64,000 nucleotides of DNA from Palsa-504 sp963844625 (GCA_963844625.1 CAWJPF010000026.1:291126-355125), one strand, 5' to 3'. Positions 17,172-25,731 are shown, numbered from the stretch's first letter. The notes: generated by a model not told the origin, from the sequence alone. Translations and numbers: made by a program.

Positions 17172-17943
17172 ATGATCTCGCCACCTGATCCGCCCGTCCT
17201 CGTTCGGCCTGAGTTTGCCGGGCCGTCTGGACCGCCAAGGAACACGGGAAAAGATGACTTCACAGACCTATCCCGGTGGCAGTTCGCTACCACGGCGGCG
17301 TTCCACATGACCTTCCCGGCGCTGTCGGTCGGTCTGGCGATTTTCGTGGCCATCTGCTACGGCGCTTACTACAAGACCGGTAATCCGGTGTACCTGCAGA
17401 TGTTCCGGTTCTGGCGCAGCATCTTCGCCATCGGCTTCGCGCTCGGGATCGTTTCCGGCATCGTGCTGACCTTCGAGCTCGGCCTCAACTGGGGTAATTA
17501 CGCCCGGGCCGTCGGCCCGATCCTGGGGCCGATGATCTGCATGGAGGCGCTGACCGCCTTCTTCCTCGAGGCCGGCTTCTTCGGCATCCTGGTCTGGGGG
17601 GAGGGCCGGGTCAGCAAGCGGGTGACGATGGTCGCCACCTGCATGGTGGCCCTCGGGGCGCTGCTCTCGACGGCCTGGATCCTCGACGCGAACTCCTGGA
17701 TGCAGACCCCGGCTGGCTACCGCGAGGTCAGCGGCCAGTTCCAGCCGGTCAACTGGCTCCACGCGATCTTCAACCCGGCCTTCAACTGGCGCTTCCCGCA
17801 CATGGTCCTCGCAGTCTTGGTCGCAGCGGCGTGGTTCATCGCGGCCATCGGTGCCTACTACCTGCTGCGGCGCCGGGCCCTTCCCCTCGCCAGGAAGACG
17901 ATGTCCATGGCCCTGGTAGCGGCGGCGATACTGCTGCCCATCC
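17172..17943 (+). pseudogene. cydA: Cytochrome bd oxidase subunit I, N-terminal half only
   Basis: About 257 residues match CydA: RWQFATTAAFHMTF with His45 (the E. coli His19 position), FELGLNWGNYARAVG, Glu125 and Glu133 in the fourth helix region, and His210 (the E. coli His186 position). The match ends at AAAILLPI near 17943. The Q-loop, the Met ligand of haem b558 (E. coli Met393 position) and the C-terminal helices are missing, as are cydB and cydDC. The frame continues with unrelated residues to a stop at 18029. A deletion has joined it to the next fragment, so it cannot form a working oxidase. Confidence 0.85.
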
Positions 17944-18135
17944 GGCCTTGTCCTGACGGTCGGCCCGGCAGCCGACGGCATCATCTTGAGCTCGCGCCGC
18001 AGGCTTCTACGCCAGCTGAAAGCCTGTGACGCCGACGGCGCGGCCCGGGAGATGGAGCATCACCTCAAGGGCCTGTACTACATGGGCCGCCTGGCCGGCG
18101 GAGCCAGCTCCGCCAGGATCACCCGGGCCAGTTAG
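17941..18135 (+). pseudogene. C-terminal remnant of a GntR/FadR-type regulator
   Basis: In the frame shifted by one from cydA, LSSRRRLLRQLKACDADGAA, then REMEHHLKGLYYMGRL, resembles the last helices of an FCD ligand-binding domain of GntR-family regulators (pattern -LL-AL-A-D-AA---M--HL). The stop is at 18133-18135. No HTH or start remains. It begins exactly where cydA homology ends, which marks the deletion junction near 17941. Confidence 0.5.
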
Positions 18136-18156
18136 AGATCCAGTTTTGCGCTGGGC

Positions 18157-18729
18157 TTATTCGGCCTCGGCTGGGGCACCAATCACCCGCGTGTGGACGC
18201 CGCACACCTCGGTCAGAGCGTCAAGATGGTGGGCGCAACTCACCGGCCGTGCCGGGTAGGCGCACAGCAGTGAGAACGGGTACTGGCCGCCCAGCTCATT
18301 CCACATGGCCTCGACCTCGATGGCGGCATCGGTCAGGCCAGCATCCCAGAGCAGCGAGACCATCTCGCCGAAGACGCGAACCGGCCGCCCGGCCTTGGCC
18401 GCCTGCCGGAGCAGGGGGCTGATCGCCTGCCAGAAACCACCGGGATCGGGCCAGTCGGCGACCATGAAGCCGCGCATCGTCTCGCGTGCGTCGGGCGCAA
18501 GGTAGACGCCGCGTGCGCGGGCTGCGGCCACATCGACGCCGGCGGCGGCAAGGTGTCTATCGAAGGACCGGCGGTGATCTGGCGTGGCGACCACGATCGC
18601 CACGCCGCCGTCTTGGACGGCGGGGAGAAGGTACTCGCTCACCCGCTCGGTGAGTTCCTGCTCGTCCCGGTAGAACAGGACAACGTGGTCGCGGTCCCCG
18701 GCATTGAGGACCTCGGTCCCGGTGGCCAC
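18157..18729 (-). CDS. MEDS-domain sensory protein
   Basis: 190 aa covering one MEDS (DcmR-type sensory) domain: DHVVLFYRDEQELTERVSEY at about 14-33, GGVAIVVATPDHRRSFDRHL near 42-61, and GRPVRVFGEMVSLLWDAG near 117-134. MEDS domains in actinobacteria occur alone or attached to histidine kinases and anti-sigma-like proteins and are proposed to sense small ligands or partner proteins. It is divergent from a single-domain response regulator that has a close paralogue in the kinase operon at 37-39 kb, so a link to that signalling chain is plausible. Confidence 0.85.
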   Translation of the reverse strand: MATGTEVLNAGDRDHVVLFYRDEQELTERVSEYLLPAVQDGGVAIVVATPDHRRSFDRHLAAAGVDVAAARARGVYLAPDARETMRGFMVADWPDPGGFWQAISPLLRQAAKAGRPVRVFGEMVSLLWDAGLTDAAIEVEAMWNELGGQYPFSLLCAYPARPVSCAHHLDALTEVCGVHTRVIGAPAEAE

Positions 18730-18948
18730 GGCGTCTCCTGTCCAGGCTCGGTCAGAATCCAGCCTTCATCGTACGCGGCCAGCTGCGATGGTGAGCGGAT
18801 GGACCGTCACCTTGACATGCAGTAACATCGCCGCACCGGTTGAGAAGCCAGCCGGCCCGGCCGTTCCGGGCTGCTGCCTGCTTTCCATCTCACGCAGACC
18901 GCCTGGTATTGCGGGACGGCTCCCTTATCGTCGATGGAAGGTTGGCAG

Positions 18949-19410
18949 ATGCCTGAGGTCAGCTATCCCCTCGATCAAGCCGGGCTCCAGGTCATCGACG
19001 TGCTGCTGGTCGAGGACGATCCGGGGGACGTGCTGATGACCAGGGAAGCCTTCGAGCTGTCCCCGGTACCCAGCACGCTGCACGTGGTGGGCGACGGCGA
19101 GCAGGCGATGCGCTTCCTCCGCCGGACCGGCGAGTTCACCGGCGCGCCCCGGCCCGGCCTGATCCTGCTCGATCTCAACCTGCCGCGCCGCAACGGCCTG
19201 GAGGTGCTGGCCGAGCTGAAAACCGATCACGACCTGCTGACGATCCCCGTGGTGATGTTGACCACCTCCCAGGCGCAGGCGGACATTCTGGCTAGCTATC
19301 AGTTGCACGCCAACGCCTACATCACCAAGCCGGTGAGCTTCGACCTGTTCACTGAAGCGATCCGGCAGGTTGATGACTTCTTCCTCACCCTCGTGAAGCT
19401 CCCGGACTGA
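18949..19410 (+). CDS. Single-domain response regulator (Rcp1-like)
   Basis: 153 aa from the ATG at 18949, chosen because GAAGG is well placed ahead of it; an ATG at 18934 is also in frame. It has the acidic pair in LLVEDDPGD, phospho-acceptor Asp75 in LILLDLNLPR, Thr in MLTTS and Lys127 in ITKPVS. No output domain. The arrangement VEDDPGDVLMTREAF is typical of phytochrome-kinase-type receivers such as Rcp1. It is strongly similar to the response regulator at 38759 and likely serves the same or a related kinase. No kinase gene is adjacent here. Confidence 0.92.
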   Translation: MPEVSYPLDQAGLQVIDVLLVEDDPGDVLMTREAFELSPVPSTLHVVGDGEQAMRFLRRTGEFTGAPRPGLILLDLNLPRRNGLEVLAELKTDHDLLTIPVVMLTTSQAQADILASYQLHANAYITKPVSFDLFTEAIRQVDDFFLTLVKLPD

Positions 19411-19527
19411 GGATTGGGTGCTCTGCGTGCGGGTAAACGAAGGGCCGGCGCTGCCGCAAAGGGGTTAGGCCGGAAAGTTCCTGGGCCACCTGGCCGGCAG
19501 TGAGCTATCCGGTAACTGACCGCTGGC

Positions 19528-19690
19528 CTACCTTCCGGCCTCCGGCCTGGGGCCCACGTTCAGCAGCCGCTGTTCGAGGTCAGCCCATGTCCTGCTCCAC
19601 TCCGCGAGCGGGCCGAGGATCTGCTCCATCACCGCGAGCTGCTCGTCGAACGAGGACAGCTGGGCCTTCAGCGTCTCTATGCTGCGTCGC
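19528..19690 (-). pseudogene. Coiled-coil C-terminal fragment
   Basis: On the minus strand, RSIETLKAQLSSFDEQLAVM then EQILGPLAEWSRTWADLEQR is a strong amphipathic helix pattern seen at the end of small actinobacterial proteins of unknown function. No start codon lies upstream in frame before the sequence becomes the antisense of the hydrolase-OsmC gene at about 19690. The 5' part has been replaced, at the same point where the facing gene is truncated. Confidence 0.5.
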
Positions 19691-19704
19691 CGGACGACGA
19701 GGTC

Positions 19705-20352
19705 GTGAGCATCGGCAATGCCCGGGTCATCTTCGACGCGGCGTGCCACCCTAAGTCCTTCATCAGCCTGGACGGCGCGGATCATGTGCTGACCCGCCCC
19801 GCCGACGCCGCCTATGCGGCCAGCGTCATGGCCGCGTGGGCGGCGCGCTACCTGCCCGCACCTGAAGACCCGGACAGCGCGACACCGCCAGCCAGGCCTG
19901 CCCCCGGTGATGTTGTGGTCGTGACCGAGTCGGGTGCGCGCCCGTACGGCCAGCGCATTACCGCCGGCGGCCATCAGCTGATCGCCGACGAGCCGGCCGC
20001 CGCCGGCGGTGCCGACAGTGGCCCTACCCCCTACGACCTGCTCCTAGCCGGGCTTGGCGCCTGCACCGCGATCACGGTACGCATGTACGCCGACCGCAAG
20101 GGCTGGCCGCTGCGCCAGACCACTGTGCGGCTGCGTCATCGGCGTATCCACGCCAGGGACTGCGCGAGCTGCGAAACCAGGACCGGCCAGCTGGACCAGA
20201 TTGACCGCGAGCTGCAGTTCGAGGGTGAGCTCACCGACGAGCAGCGCGCCCGGCTTCTGGACATAGCCGAACGTTGCCCGGTTCATCGCACGCTGCATTC
20301 CGAGGCGCTCGTCTCAACAACCGAGACCGTCCCGGACGAACCGGGCGGCTAA
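19705..20352 (+). CDS. OsmC-family protein, remnant of a hydrolase-OsmC fusion
   Basis: 215 aa from GTG 19705. Residues 1-50 (HPKSFISLDGADHVL, then AASVMAAWAARYL) are the C-terminal end of an alpha/beta hydrolase, including the catalytic-His region GADH. Homology continues upstream of the GTG for about eight codons (DDEVVSIGNAR) and then stops, so the roughly 200-residue hydrolase domain has been deleted. Residues about 70-210 are a full OsmC domain with the Cys pair in GACTAITVRM and RCPVHRTL, used for thiol-dependent hydroperoxide reduction. The OsmC part could still be active if the GTG is translated; no RBS is evident. Confidence 0.8.
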   Translation: MSIGNARVIFDAACHPKSFISLDGADHVLTRPADAAYAASVMAAWAARYLPAPEDPDSATPPARPAPGDVVVVTESGARPYGQRITAGGHQLIADEPAAAGGADSGPTPYDLLLAGLGACTAITVRMYADRKGWPLRQTTVRLRHRRIHARDCASCETRTGQLDQIDRELQFEGELTDEQRARLLDIAERCPVHRTLHSEALVSTTETVPDEPGG

Positions 20353-20676
20353 CGACCCGGAGAATCAGCATCAGAAAGCGGCCCGCCCTGTTCTTACCGT
20401 CCCCGCGTCGGCTGGCCACGCGCCCGCAATCGGGGCGACCTGCCTCGTACGAGAACGGACCGACGGACAGCGACGTGCGACGAGGAGCCAATTGCCCGCA
20501 TCGCCGGTGACCGTTCGAGAGGATAAAAATCCCTTTTTTCACTAAACGGGCCGTATTCCTGTTTTTTCGCCAAACGGGCCGTGGCGGGTGGCTGAGCCCT
20601 GGTGCACCCTGAGATTCCCAGCGTCGCCACCTCCTGGCCATAGGGGCCTTTGGTTCCGTGGCTAGGAGGCTGAGGG
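20353..20676. other. Upstream region of the ethylmalonyl-CoA operon
   Basis: No gene. It contains the palindrome CTCGTACGAG (20444-20453), an AT-richer patch from about 20520, two T6-containing direct repeats (described separately) and an AGGAGG at 20664-20669 that serves the possible leader ORF. The promoter of the operon is expected here, but no confident -10/-35 pair was picked. Confidence 0.5.
20534..20582. repeat. Two 21-bp near-identical direct repeats
   Basis: Positions 20534-20554 and 20562-20582 share T6-C-n-C-n-AAACGGGCCGT, differing at two bases, with 28 bp between starts. Each starts with six T after GC-rich DNA. They could be regulator sites for the downstream operon or the 3' part of a terminator-like repeat. 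Confidence 0.6.
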
Positions 20677-20745
20677 GTGGAAATCAGTGAGGCGTCGCCC
20701 TATCGCCGGGCTTCCTGCGTCCTTGACGCAGGTACTGCCTGGTAG
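20677..20745 (+). CDS. Possible 22-codon leader ORF ahead of ccr
   Basis: GTG 20677 is preceded by a perfect AGGAGG (20664-20669) at 7-nt spacing and opens a frame of 22 codons plus a stop (VEISEASPYRRASC, VLDAGTAW). Its TAG (20743-20745) overlaps the AGGAGG (20744-20749) that serves ccr at 20755. This geometry would couple translation of the leader to translation of ccr, and a hairpin lies inside it. No homologue is known to me, so expression is inference from the signals. Confidence 0.45.
   Translation: MEISEASPYRRASCVLDAGTAW
20714..20732 (+). promoter_or_regulatory. Hairpin in the ccr leader
   Basis: CCTGCGTC (20714-20721) and GACGCAGG (20725-20732) form a perfect 8-bp stem with a CTT loop, 11 bases before the ccr Shine-Dalgarno. 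It lies inside the possible leader ORF, so a ribosome on the leader would melt it. Confidence 0.55.
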
Positions 20746-20754
20746 GAGGTAGCC

Positions 20755-22092
20755 GTGAAAGAGATCCTCGAGACGATCCTGGACCCCGGCAGCCAGCCTG
20801 CTGATTTCGCCGCGTTGCCGCTGCCGGAGGCCTACCGGGCAGTTACCTTGCATCGGGACGAGGAGCGCATGTTCGACGGCGTCCACACCCGCGACCGGGA
20901 CCCGCGCAAGTCCCTGCACGTAGAGGAGGTGCCGGTCCCCGAGCTGGGCCTGGGTGAGGCCCTGATCGCCGTGATGGCGAGCGCGGTCAACTACAACACC
21001 GTGTGGAGCTCCATCTTCTCGCCCGTCTCCTCCTTCGCCTTCCTGCGGCGCTACGGGAAGCTGTCGGGACCCACCGCCCGGCACGACCTGCCGTATCACG
21101 TGGTCGGCTCGGACCTGGCGGGCGTGGTGCTGCGCACCGCACCCGGGGTGACCGCCTGGAAGCCGGGCGATGAGGTCGTCGCCCACTGCCTGTCGGTTGA
21201 GCTGGAAAGCTCTGATGGCCATAACGACACGATGCTCGACCCGGAGCAGCGCATCTGGGGTTATGAGACCAACTTCGGCGGCCTGGCTGAACTGGCTCTG
21301 GTCAAGACCAACCAGCTGATGCCCAAGCCCCGGCATCTGACCTGGGAGGAGGCCGCCACGCCTGGCCTGGTGAACTCGACCGCGTTCCGGCAGCTGGTCT
21401 CGGACAACGGCGCGGCGATGAAGCAGGGCCACAACGTCCTGATCTGGGGGGCCAGCGGCGGCCTAGGCGCTTATGCCACCCAGTACGCGCTGGCAGGCGG
21501 GGCGATCCCGGTCTGCGTCGTGTCCAGCGAGCGCCGGGCCGAGCTGTGCCGGTCGATGGGCGCCGATCTGATCATCAACCGCAGCGCCGAGGGCTATCAG
21601 TTCTGGAAGGACGAGAAAACCCAGGATCCGAAGGAATGGAAGCGTTTTGGCGCGAGGATCCGCGAGCTCACCGGCGGTGAGGACGTCGATATCGTCTTCG
21701 AGCATCCCGGCCGGGAGACGTTCGGCGCCTCGGTGTACGTGACCCGGCGGGGCGGCACCATCGTGACCTGCGCCTCGACCTCCGGGTATATGCACGAGTA
21801 CGACAACCGCTACCTGTGGATGAGCCTCAAGCGCATTATCGGCTCGCACTTCGCCAACTACCGTGAGGCGTGGCAGGCCAACCGCCTGATCGCCAAGGGC
21901 ATGATCCACCCGACCATGTCGGCGGTCTACCCGATGGAGCGGACCGGCCAGGCCGCCCTGGATGTCCACCGGAACCTGCATCATGGCAAGGTCGGGGTGC
22001 TGTGCCTCGCCCCGGCCGACGGCCTCGGCGTCCGCGATCAGGTGCTGCGTGAAAAGCACCTGACAGAGATCAACCGGTTCCGGAACGAGTGA
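20755..22092 (+). CDS. ccr: Crotonyl-CoA carboxylase/reductase
   Basis: 445 aa, normal for Ccr, with GTG start and AGGAGG. It is a medium-chain dehydrogenase/reductase: catalytic-domain segments AVNYNTVWSSIFSPVSSF and DLPYHVVGSDLAGVVLR, then the NADPH-binding region NVLIWGASGGLGAYATQYA near 225-243, and later FEHPGRETFGASVYV and HHGKVGVLCLA, characteristic of Ccr. It converts crotonyl-CoA plus CO2 and NADPH to (2S)-ethylmalonyl-CoA, the committed step of the ethylmalonyl-CoA pathway and a source of extender units. First gene of a five-gene operon; its end overlaps the next possible start by four bases (GTGA). Confidence 0.97.
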   Translation: MKEILETILDPGSQPADFAALPLPEAYRAVTLHRDEERMFDGVHTRDRDPRKSLHVEEVPVPELGLGEALIAVMASAVNYNTVWSSIFSPVSSFAFLRRYGKLSGPTARHDLPYHVVGSDLAGVVLRTAPGVTAWKPGDEVVAHCLSVELESSDGHNDTMLDPEQRIWGYETNFGGLAELALVKTNQLMPKPRHLTWEEAATPGLVNSTAFRQLVSDNGAAMKQGHNVLIWGASGGLGAYATQYALAGGAIPVCVVSSERRAELCRSMGADLIINRSAEGYQFWKDEKTQDPKEWKRFGARIRELTGGEDVDIVFEHPGRETFGASVYVTRRGGTIVTCASTSGYMHEYDNRYLWMSLKRIIGSHFANYREAWQANRLIAKGMIHPTMSAVYPMERTGQAALDVHRNLHHGKVGVLCLAPADGLGVRDQVLREKHLTEINRFRNE

Positions 22093-24191
22093 GGATTGGG
22101 CAGAGCATGACCGAGCCGAACGGGCCGGGGCAATCGCCTCGGCCCGCCCGCGAGCGTCCCTGGCTGATGCGGACCTATGCCGGGCATTCGTCCGCGAAGG
22201 AGTCCAACGCGCTGTTCCGCCGGAACCTGGCCAAGGGGCAGACCGGCCTGTCGGTGGCGTTCGACCTGCCCACCCAGACCGGTTACGACGCCGACCACGA
22301 CCTGGCCCGGGGCGAGGTCGGCCGGGTCGGCGTCCCGGTCGGGCACCTGGGCGACATGCGGGCCCTGTTCGACGGCATCCCGCTGGAGCAGACCAACACC
22401 TCGATGACGATCAACGCCACGGCCATGTGGCTGCTGGCGCTGTACCAGGTCGTGGCCGAGGAGCAGGGCGCCGACGTCGACCGGCTGACCGGCACCACGC
22501 AGAACGACATCATCAAGGAGTACCTGTCCCGCGGCACGTACGTGTTCCCGCCAGGCCCTTCGGTGCGCCTGACCACCGACGTGATCGCCTACACGGTGGC
22601 CCGCATGCCTAAGTGGAACCCGGTCAACGTCTGCAGCTATCACCTCCAGGAGGCCGGGGCCACCCCGGTCCAGGAGATCGCCTACGCGCTGTGCACCGCG
22701 ACGACGATCCTGGACGCCGTCCGCGACTCCGGGCGGGTCCCCGCCGAGCGGATGGGCGAGGTCGTCGGGCGGATCTCCTTCTTCGTTAACGCGGGCGTCC
22801 GCTTCGTCGAGGAGATGTGCAAGATGCGGGCCTTCGCCCGGCTCTGGGACACGATCACCAGGGAGCGGTACCGGATCGCCGAGCCCGCGCGCCGCCGCTT
22901 CCGCTACGGCGTGCAGGTCAACTCGCTCGGCCTGACCGAGGCGCAGCCGGAGAACAACGTCCAGCGGATCGTCCTGGAGATGCTGGCCGTCACCCTGTCC
23001 CGGGACGCCCGGGCCCGCGCCGTGCAGCTCCCGGCCTGGAACGAGGCGCTGGGCCTGCCGCGCCCGGCGGACCAGCAGTGGAGCCTTCGCATCCAGCAGG
23101 TGCTCGCGTACGAATCGGACCTGCTGGAGTACGGCGACCTGTTCAACGGCTCCCCCGTGGTCGAGGCCAAGACGGCGGAGCTGATAGCGGGTGCCGAGGC
23201 GGAAATCGCCAGGGTCCAAGGAATGGGCGGGATGGTGCCGGCGGTGGAGTCCGGTTACCTCAAGGCCCAGCTCGTCGCCTCGCACGCGGCCCGCCGCATG
23301 CGCATTGAGTCCGGCGAAGAAAGGGTCGTGGGCGTCAACTGCTTCCAGGTCACCGAGCCCAGCCCTCTCACCGTGAACGCTGACACCGCGGTCTACCGCG
23401 TAGACCCGGCCTACGAGCTCGAGGTGCTGGCCGATCTGGCGCAGTGGCGCAGGCGGCGCGACGACCCGGAGGTGCGGGCCGCCCTCGGCCGGCTACGGGC
23501 CGAGGCGGGGCGTCCGGACATCAACCTGATGGACGCGACCCTGGCCTGCGTCCGGGCGGGGGTGACCACCGGCGAGTGGTCCTTCGCGCTGCGGGAGGTG
23601 TTCGGTGAATACCGGGCCGCCACCGGAGTCGGCAGCGCCCCGGTGGCGGTCGGCGGGCTGGGCGGGGAACTGGCCGCGGTCCGCGAGGCGGTACACGCTA
23701 CTGCCGCCGAGATCGGGGCAGGCAGGCTGCGCCTGCTGCTGGGCAAGCCCGGCCTGGACGGGCATTCCAATGGTGTCGAGCAGATCGCGGTCCGGGCCCG
23801 CGACGCCGGGTTCGAGGTCATCTACCAAGGCATCCGGCTCACCCCTGCGCAGATCGCGGCGGCCGCGGTCGCCGAGGACGTGCACTGCGTGGGCCTGTCG
23901 ATCCTGTCCGGCGGCCACGCCGAGCTGGTGCCCGATGTGCTCCGCCGCCTGCGTGCGGCCGGCGCGGGGGACATCCCGGTCGTGGTCGGCGGGATTATCC
24001 CGCCGGCCGACGCGGCCAGCCTGCGCTCCCAGGGAGTGGCGGCCGTATTCACCCCCAGGGACTTCGGCATTACCGCCATCATCGGCCGCGTCGTCGAGGT
24101 GATACGACTGGCTCACAAACTCCAGCCGCGGCCGAGTGAGCCGGGTGACCTGGCCGGAGCCACTCAGCCAGCCGCCGTCGTCGAGAATTAA
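22089..24191 (+). CDS. ecm: Ethylmalonyl-CoA mutase (B12-dependent, MeaA type)
   Basis: 700 aa. The N-terminal 500 residues form the mutase barrel (MRTYAGHSSAKESNALFRRN, then LSVAFDLPTQTGYDADH, then TGTTQNDIIKEYLSRGTYVF). The C-terminal cobalamin domain has GKPGLDGHSNG with the DxHxxG ligand motif, then SILSGGH and VVVGGIIP. This single-chain layout is that of ethylmalonyl-CoA mutase rather than the two-subunit methylmalonyl-CoA mutase, and the position behind ccr supports it. It converts ethylmalonyl-CoA to methylsuccinyl-CoA. The start may be GTG 22089, overlapping the ccr stop, or ATG 22107. Confidence 0.95.
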   Translation: MRIGQSMTEPNGPGQSPRPARERPWLMRTYAGHSSAKESNALFRRNLAKGQTGLSVAFDLPTQTGYDADHDLARGEVGRVGVPVGHLGDMRALFDGIPLEQTNTSMTINATAMWLLALYQVVAEEQGADVDRLTGTTQNDIIKEYLSRGTYVFPPGPSVRLTTDVIAYTVARMPKWNPVNVCSYHLQEAGATPVQEIAYALCTATTILDAVRDSGRVPAERMGEVVGRISFFVNAGVRFVEEMCKMRAFARLWDTITRERYRIAEPARRRFRYGVQVNSLGLTEAQPENNVQRIVLEMLAVTLSRDARARAVQLPAWNEALGLPRPADQQWSLRIQQVLAYESDLLEYGDLFNGSPVVEAKTAELIAGAEAEIARVQGMGGMVPAVESGYLKAQLVASHAARRMRIESGEERVVGVNCFQVTEPSPLTVNADTAVYRVDPAYELEVLADLAQWRRRRDDPEVRAALGRLRAEAGRPDINLMDATLACVRAGVTTGEWSFALREVFGEYRAATGVGSAPVAVGGLGGELAAVREAVHATAAEIGAGRLRLLLGKPGLDGHSNGVEQIAVRARDAGFEVIYQGIRLTPAQIAAAAVAEDVHCVGLSILSGGHAELVPDVLRRLRAAGAGDIPVVVGGIIPPADAASLRSQGVAAVFTPRDFGITAIIGRVVEVIRLAHKLQPRPSEPGDLAGATQPAAVVEN

Positions 24192-24210
24192 GGGGAGAGG
24201 AGAAACCAAC

Positions 24211-25197
24211 ATGACTACCGCTACGACCACGCCCATCACCGCGACCGGCCGCCTGCGCCCGCGCCGTTCCTGCCTGGCCGTTCCCGGCAGCAGTCCCCGC
24301 TTCCTGGAGAAGGCTCAGGGGCTGCCCGCGGACCAGGTGTTCCTGGACCTTGAGGACGCCTGCGCGCCACTGGTCAAGGAGAGCGCCAGGCACGCCATCG
24401 TCGAAGCGCTGAACCACGGCGACTGGGGCGGCAAGATCCGCGTTGTCCGGGTTAACGACTGGACCACTCACTGGACCTACCGGGACGTGATCACGGTAGT
24501 CGAGGGCGCGGGCCCCAACCTGGACTGTCTCATGCTGCCGAAGGTGCAGGACGCCGGGCAGGTCAAGGCGCTGGACCTGCTGCTCACCCAGATCGAGAAG
24601 ACGATGGACCTGCCGGTGGGCCGGATCGGTATCGAGGCGCAGATCGAGAACGCCAGGGGCCTGATGAACGTCGAGGAGATCGCGGCCGCGTCGCCGCGGC
24701 TTGAGACCATCATCTTCGGGCCCGCCGACTTCATGGCCTCGATCAACATGAAGTCGCTGGTGGTCGGCGAGCAGCCCCCTGGGTACCCGGCGGACGCGTA
24801 CCACTACATCTTGATGCGCATCCTGATCGCCGCCCGCGCTCACGACCTGCAGGCCATCGACGGCCCCTACCTGCAGATCCGCAACGCGGACGGGTACCGC
24901 GAGGTCGCCCGGCGGGCCGCTGCGCTCGGTTTCGACGGCAAGTGGGTGCTGCACCCGGATCAGATCGCGGCCGCCAACGAGATCTTCTCCCCCGCCCAGG
25001 AGGACTACGATCACGCGGAGCTGATCCTGGACGCCTACGACTGGTGCACCTCGGAGGCCGGCGGGGCCAAGGGTTCGGCCATGCTCGACGACGAGATGAT
25101 CGACGAGGCGTCCCGCAAGATGGCCCTGGTGATAGCGGCCAAGGGACGGGCCGCGGGCATGGCGCGCACGTCGGCGTTCGAGCCCCCGGAGGCGTGA
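24211..25197 (+). CDS. mcl1: L-malyl-CoA / beta-methylmalyl-CoA lyase (CitE-like)
   Basis: 328 aa, ATG after a strong GGAGAGGAG. It is an HpcH/HpaI-CitE family TIM barrel: SCLAVPGSSPRFLEKAQ at the N-terminus, QVFLDLEDACAP (metal-binding acidic residues), MLPKVQDAGQV, and IFGPADFMASI. In this operon it would cleave beta-methylmalyl-CoA to propionyl-CoA and glyoxylate (and malyl-CoA to acetyl-CoA and glyoxylate). The C-terminus overlaps the ribosome-binding region of the next gene, so the two are tightly coupled. Confidence 0.93.
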   Translation: MTTATTTPITATGRLRPRRSCLAVPGSSPRFLEKAQGLPADQVFLDLEDACAPLVKESARHAIVEALNHGDWGGKIRVVRVNDWTTHWTYRDVITVVEGAGPNLDCLMLPKVQDAGQVKALDLLLTQIEKTMDLPVGRIGIEAQIENARGLMNVEEIAAASPRLETIIFGPADFMASINMKSLVVGEQPPGYPADAYHYILMRILIAARAHDLQAIDGPYLQIRNADGYREVARRAAALGFDGKWVLHPDQIAAANEIFSPAQEDYDHAELILDAYDWCTSEAGGAKGSAMLDDEMIDEASRKMALVIAAKGRAAGMARTSAFEPPEA

Positions 25198-25202
25198 GCA
25201 CG

Positions 25203-25712
25203 ATGCAGTTCGGACGGACGTATGAGGAGTTCGAGGTCGGCGCGGTCTACAAGCACTGGCCCGGAAAGACGGTCACCGAGTACGACGATCACCTGTTCTG
25301 CCTGCTCACTATGAACCATCATCCGCTTCACCTGGATGCGAACTACGCCGCCCGCGCCACGGACTTCGGCCAGAACGTGGTCGTGGGCAACTACATCTAT
25401 TCGCTGCTGCTCGGCATGTCGGTGCCAGACGTCTCGGGTAAGGCCATCGCGAACCTGGAAGTCACCTCGCTCAAGCACGTGGCGCCGACCTTCCACGGCG
25501 ACACCATCTACGGCCAGAGCACCGTGCTCGGCAAGCGGCTAACGTCCAAGCCCGACCGGGGGATCGTCCAGATCGAGACCCGCGGCTACAACCAAGACGG
25601 AACCCTGGTGTGCGTGTTCCGCCGCAAGGTGATGGTGCCGACCCAGACCTACATCAAAGAGCGCGGCGGCGAACAGCCCGGCCGTCCTGAGCCCGCCCCA
25701 GAGTCCAGTTGA
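25203..25712 (+). CDS. mch: Mesaconyl-CoA hydratase (MaoC-like)
   Basis: 169 aa, single hotdog domain: FGRTYEEFEVGAVYKHWPGK, then the hydratase-type DDHLFCLLTMNHHPLHLD (catalytic Asp/His region), then NVVVGNYIYSLLLGMSV. It hydrates mesaconyl-CoA to beta-methylmalyl-CoA, the substrate of the lyase encoded just upstream. ATG 25203 is preferred because GGAGG is 10 nt before it; a GTG at 25194 is too close. Family members in other organisms are often two fused hotdog domains; this short form is the usual actinobacterial type. Confidence 0.9.
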   Translation: MQFGRTYEEFEVGAVYKHWPGKTVTEYDDHLFCLLTMNHHPLHLDANYAARATDFGQNVVVGNYIYSLLLGMSVPDVSGKAIANLEVTSLKHVAPTFHGDTIYGQSTVLGKRLTSKPDRGIVQIETRGYNQDGTLVCVFRRKVMVPTQTYIKERGGEQPGRPEPAPESS

Positions 25713-25731
25713 CCCAACCAAGGAGCCCGCC

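Noticed and set aside
20353..20676. Cobalamin riboswitch ahead of the B12-dependent mutase operon
   Set aside because: No B12-box-like conserved segment was seen; the only structures are short hairpins and direct repeats.
24079..25014. Minus-strand frame opposite mcl1
   Set aside because: Antisense shadow of a clearly conserved gene; it only stays open because of high GC at third positions.
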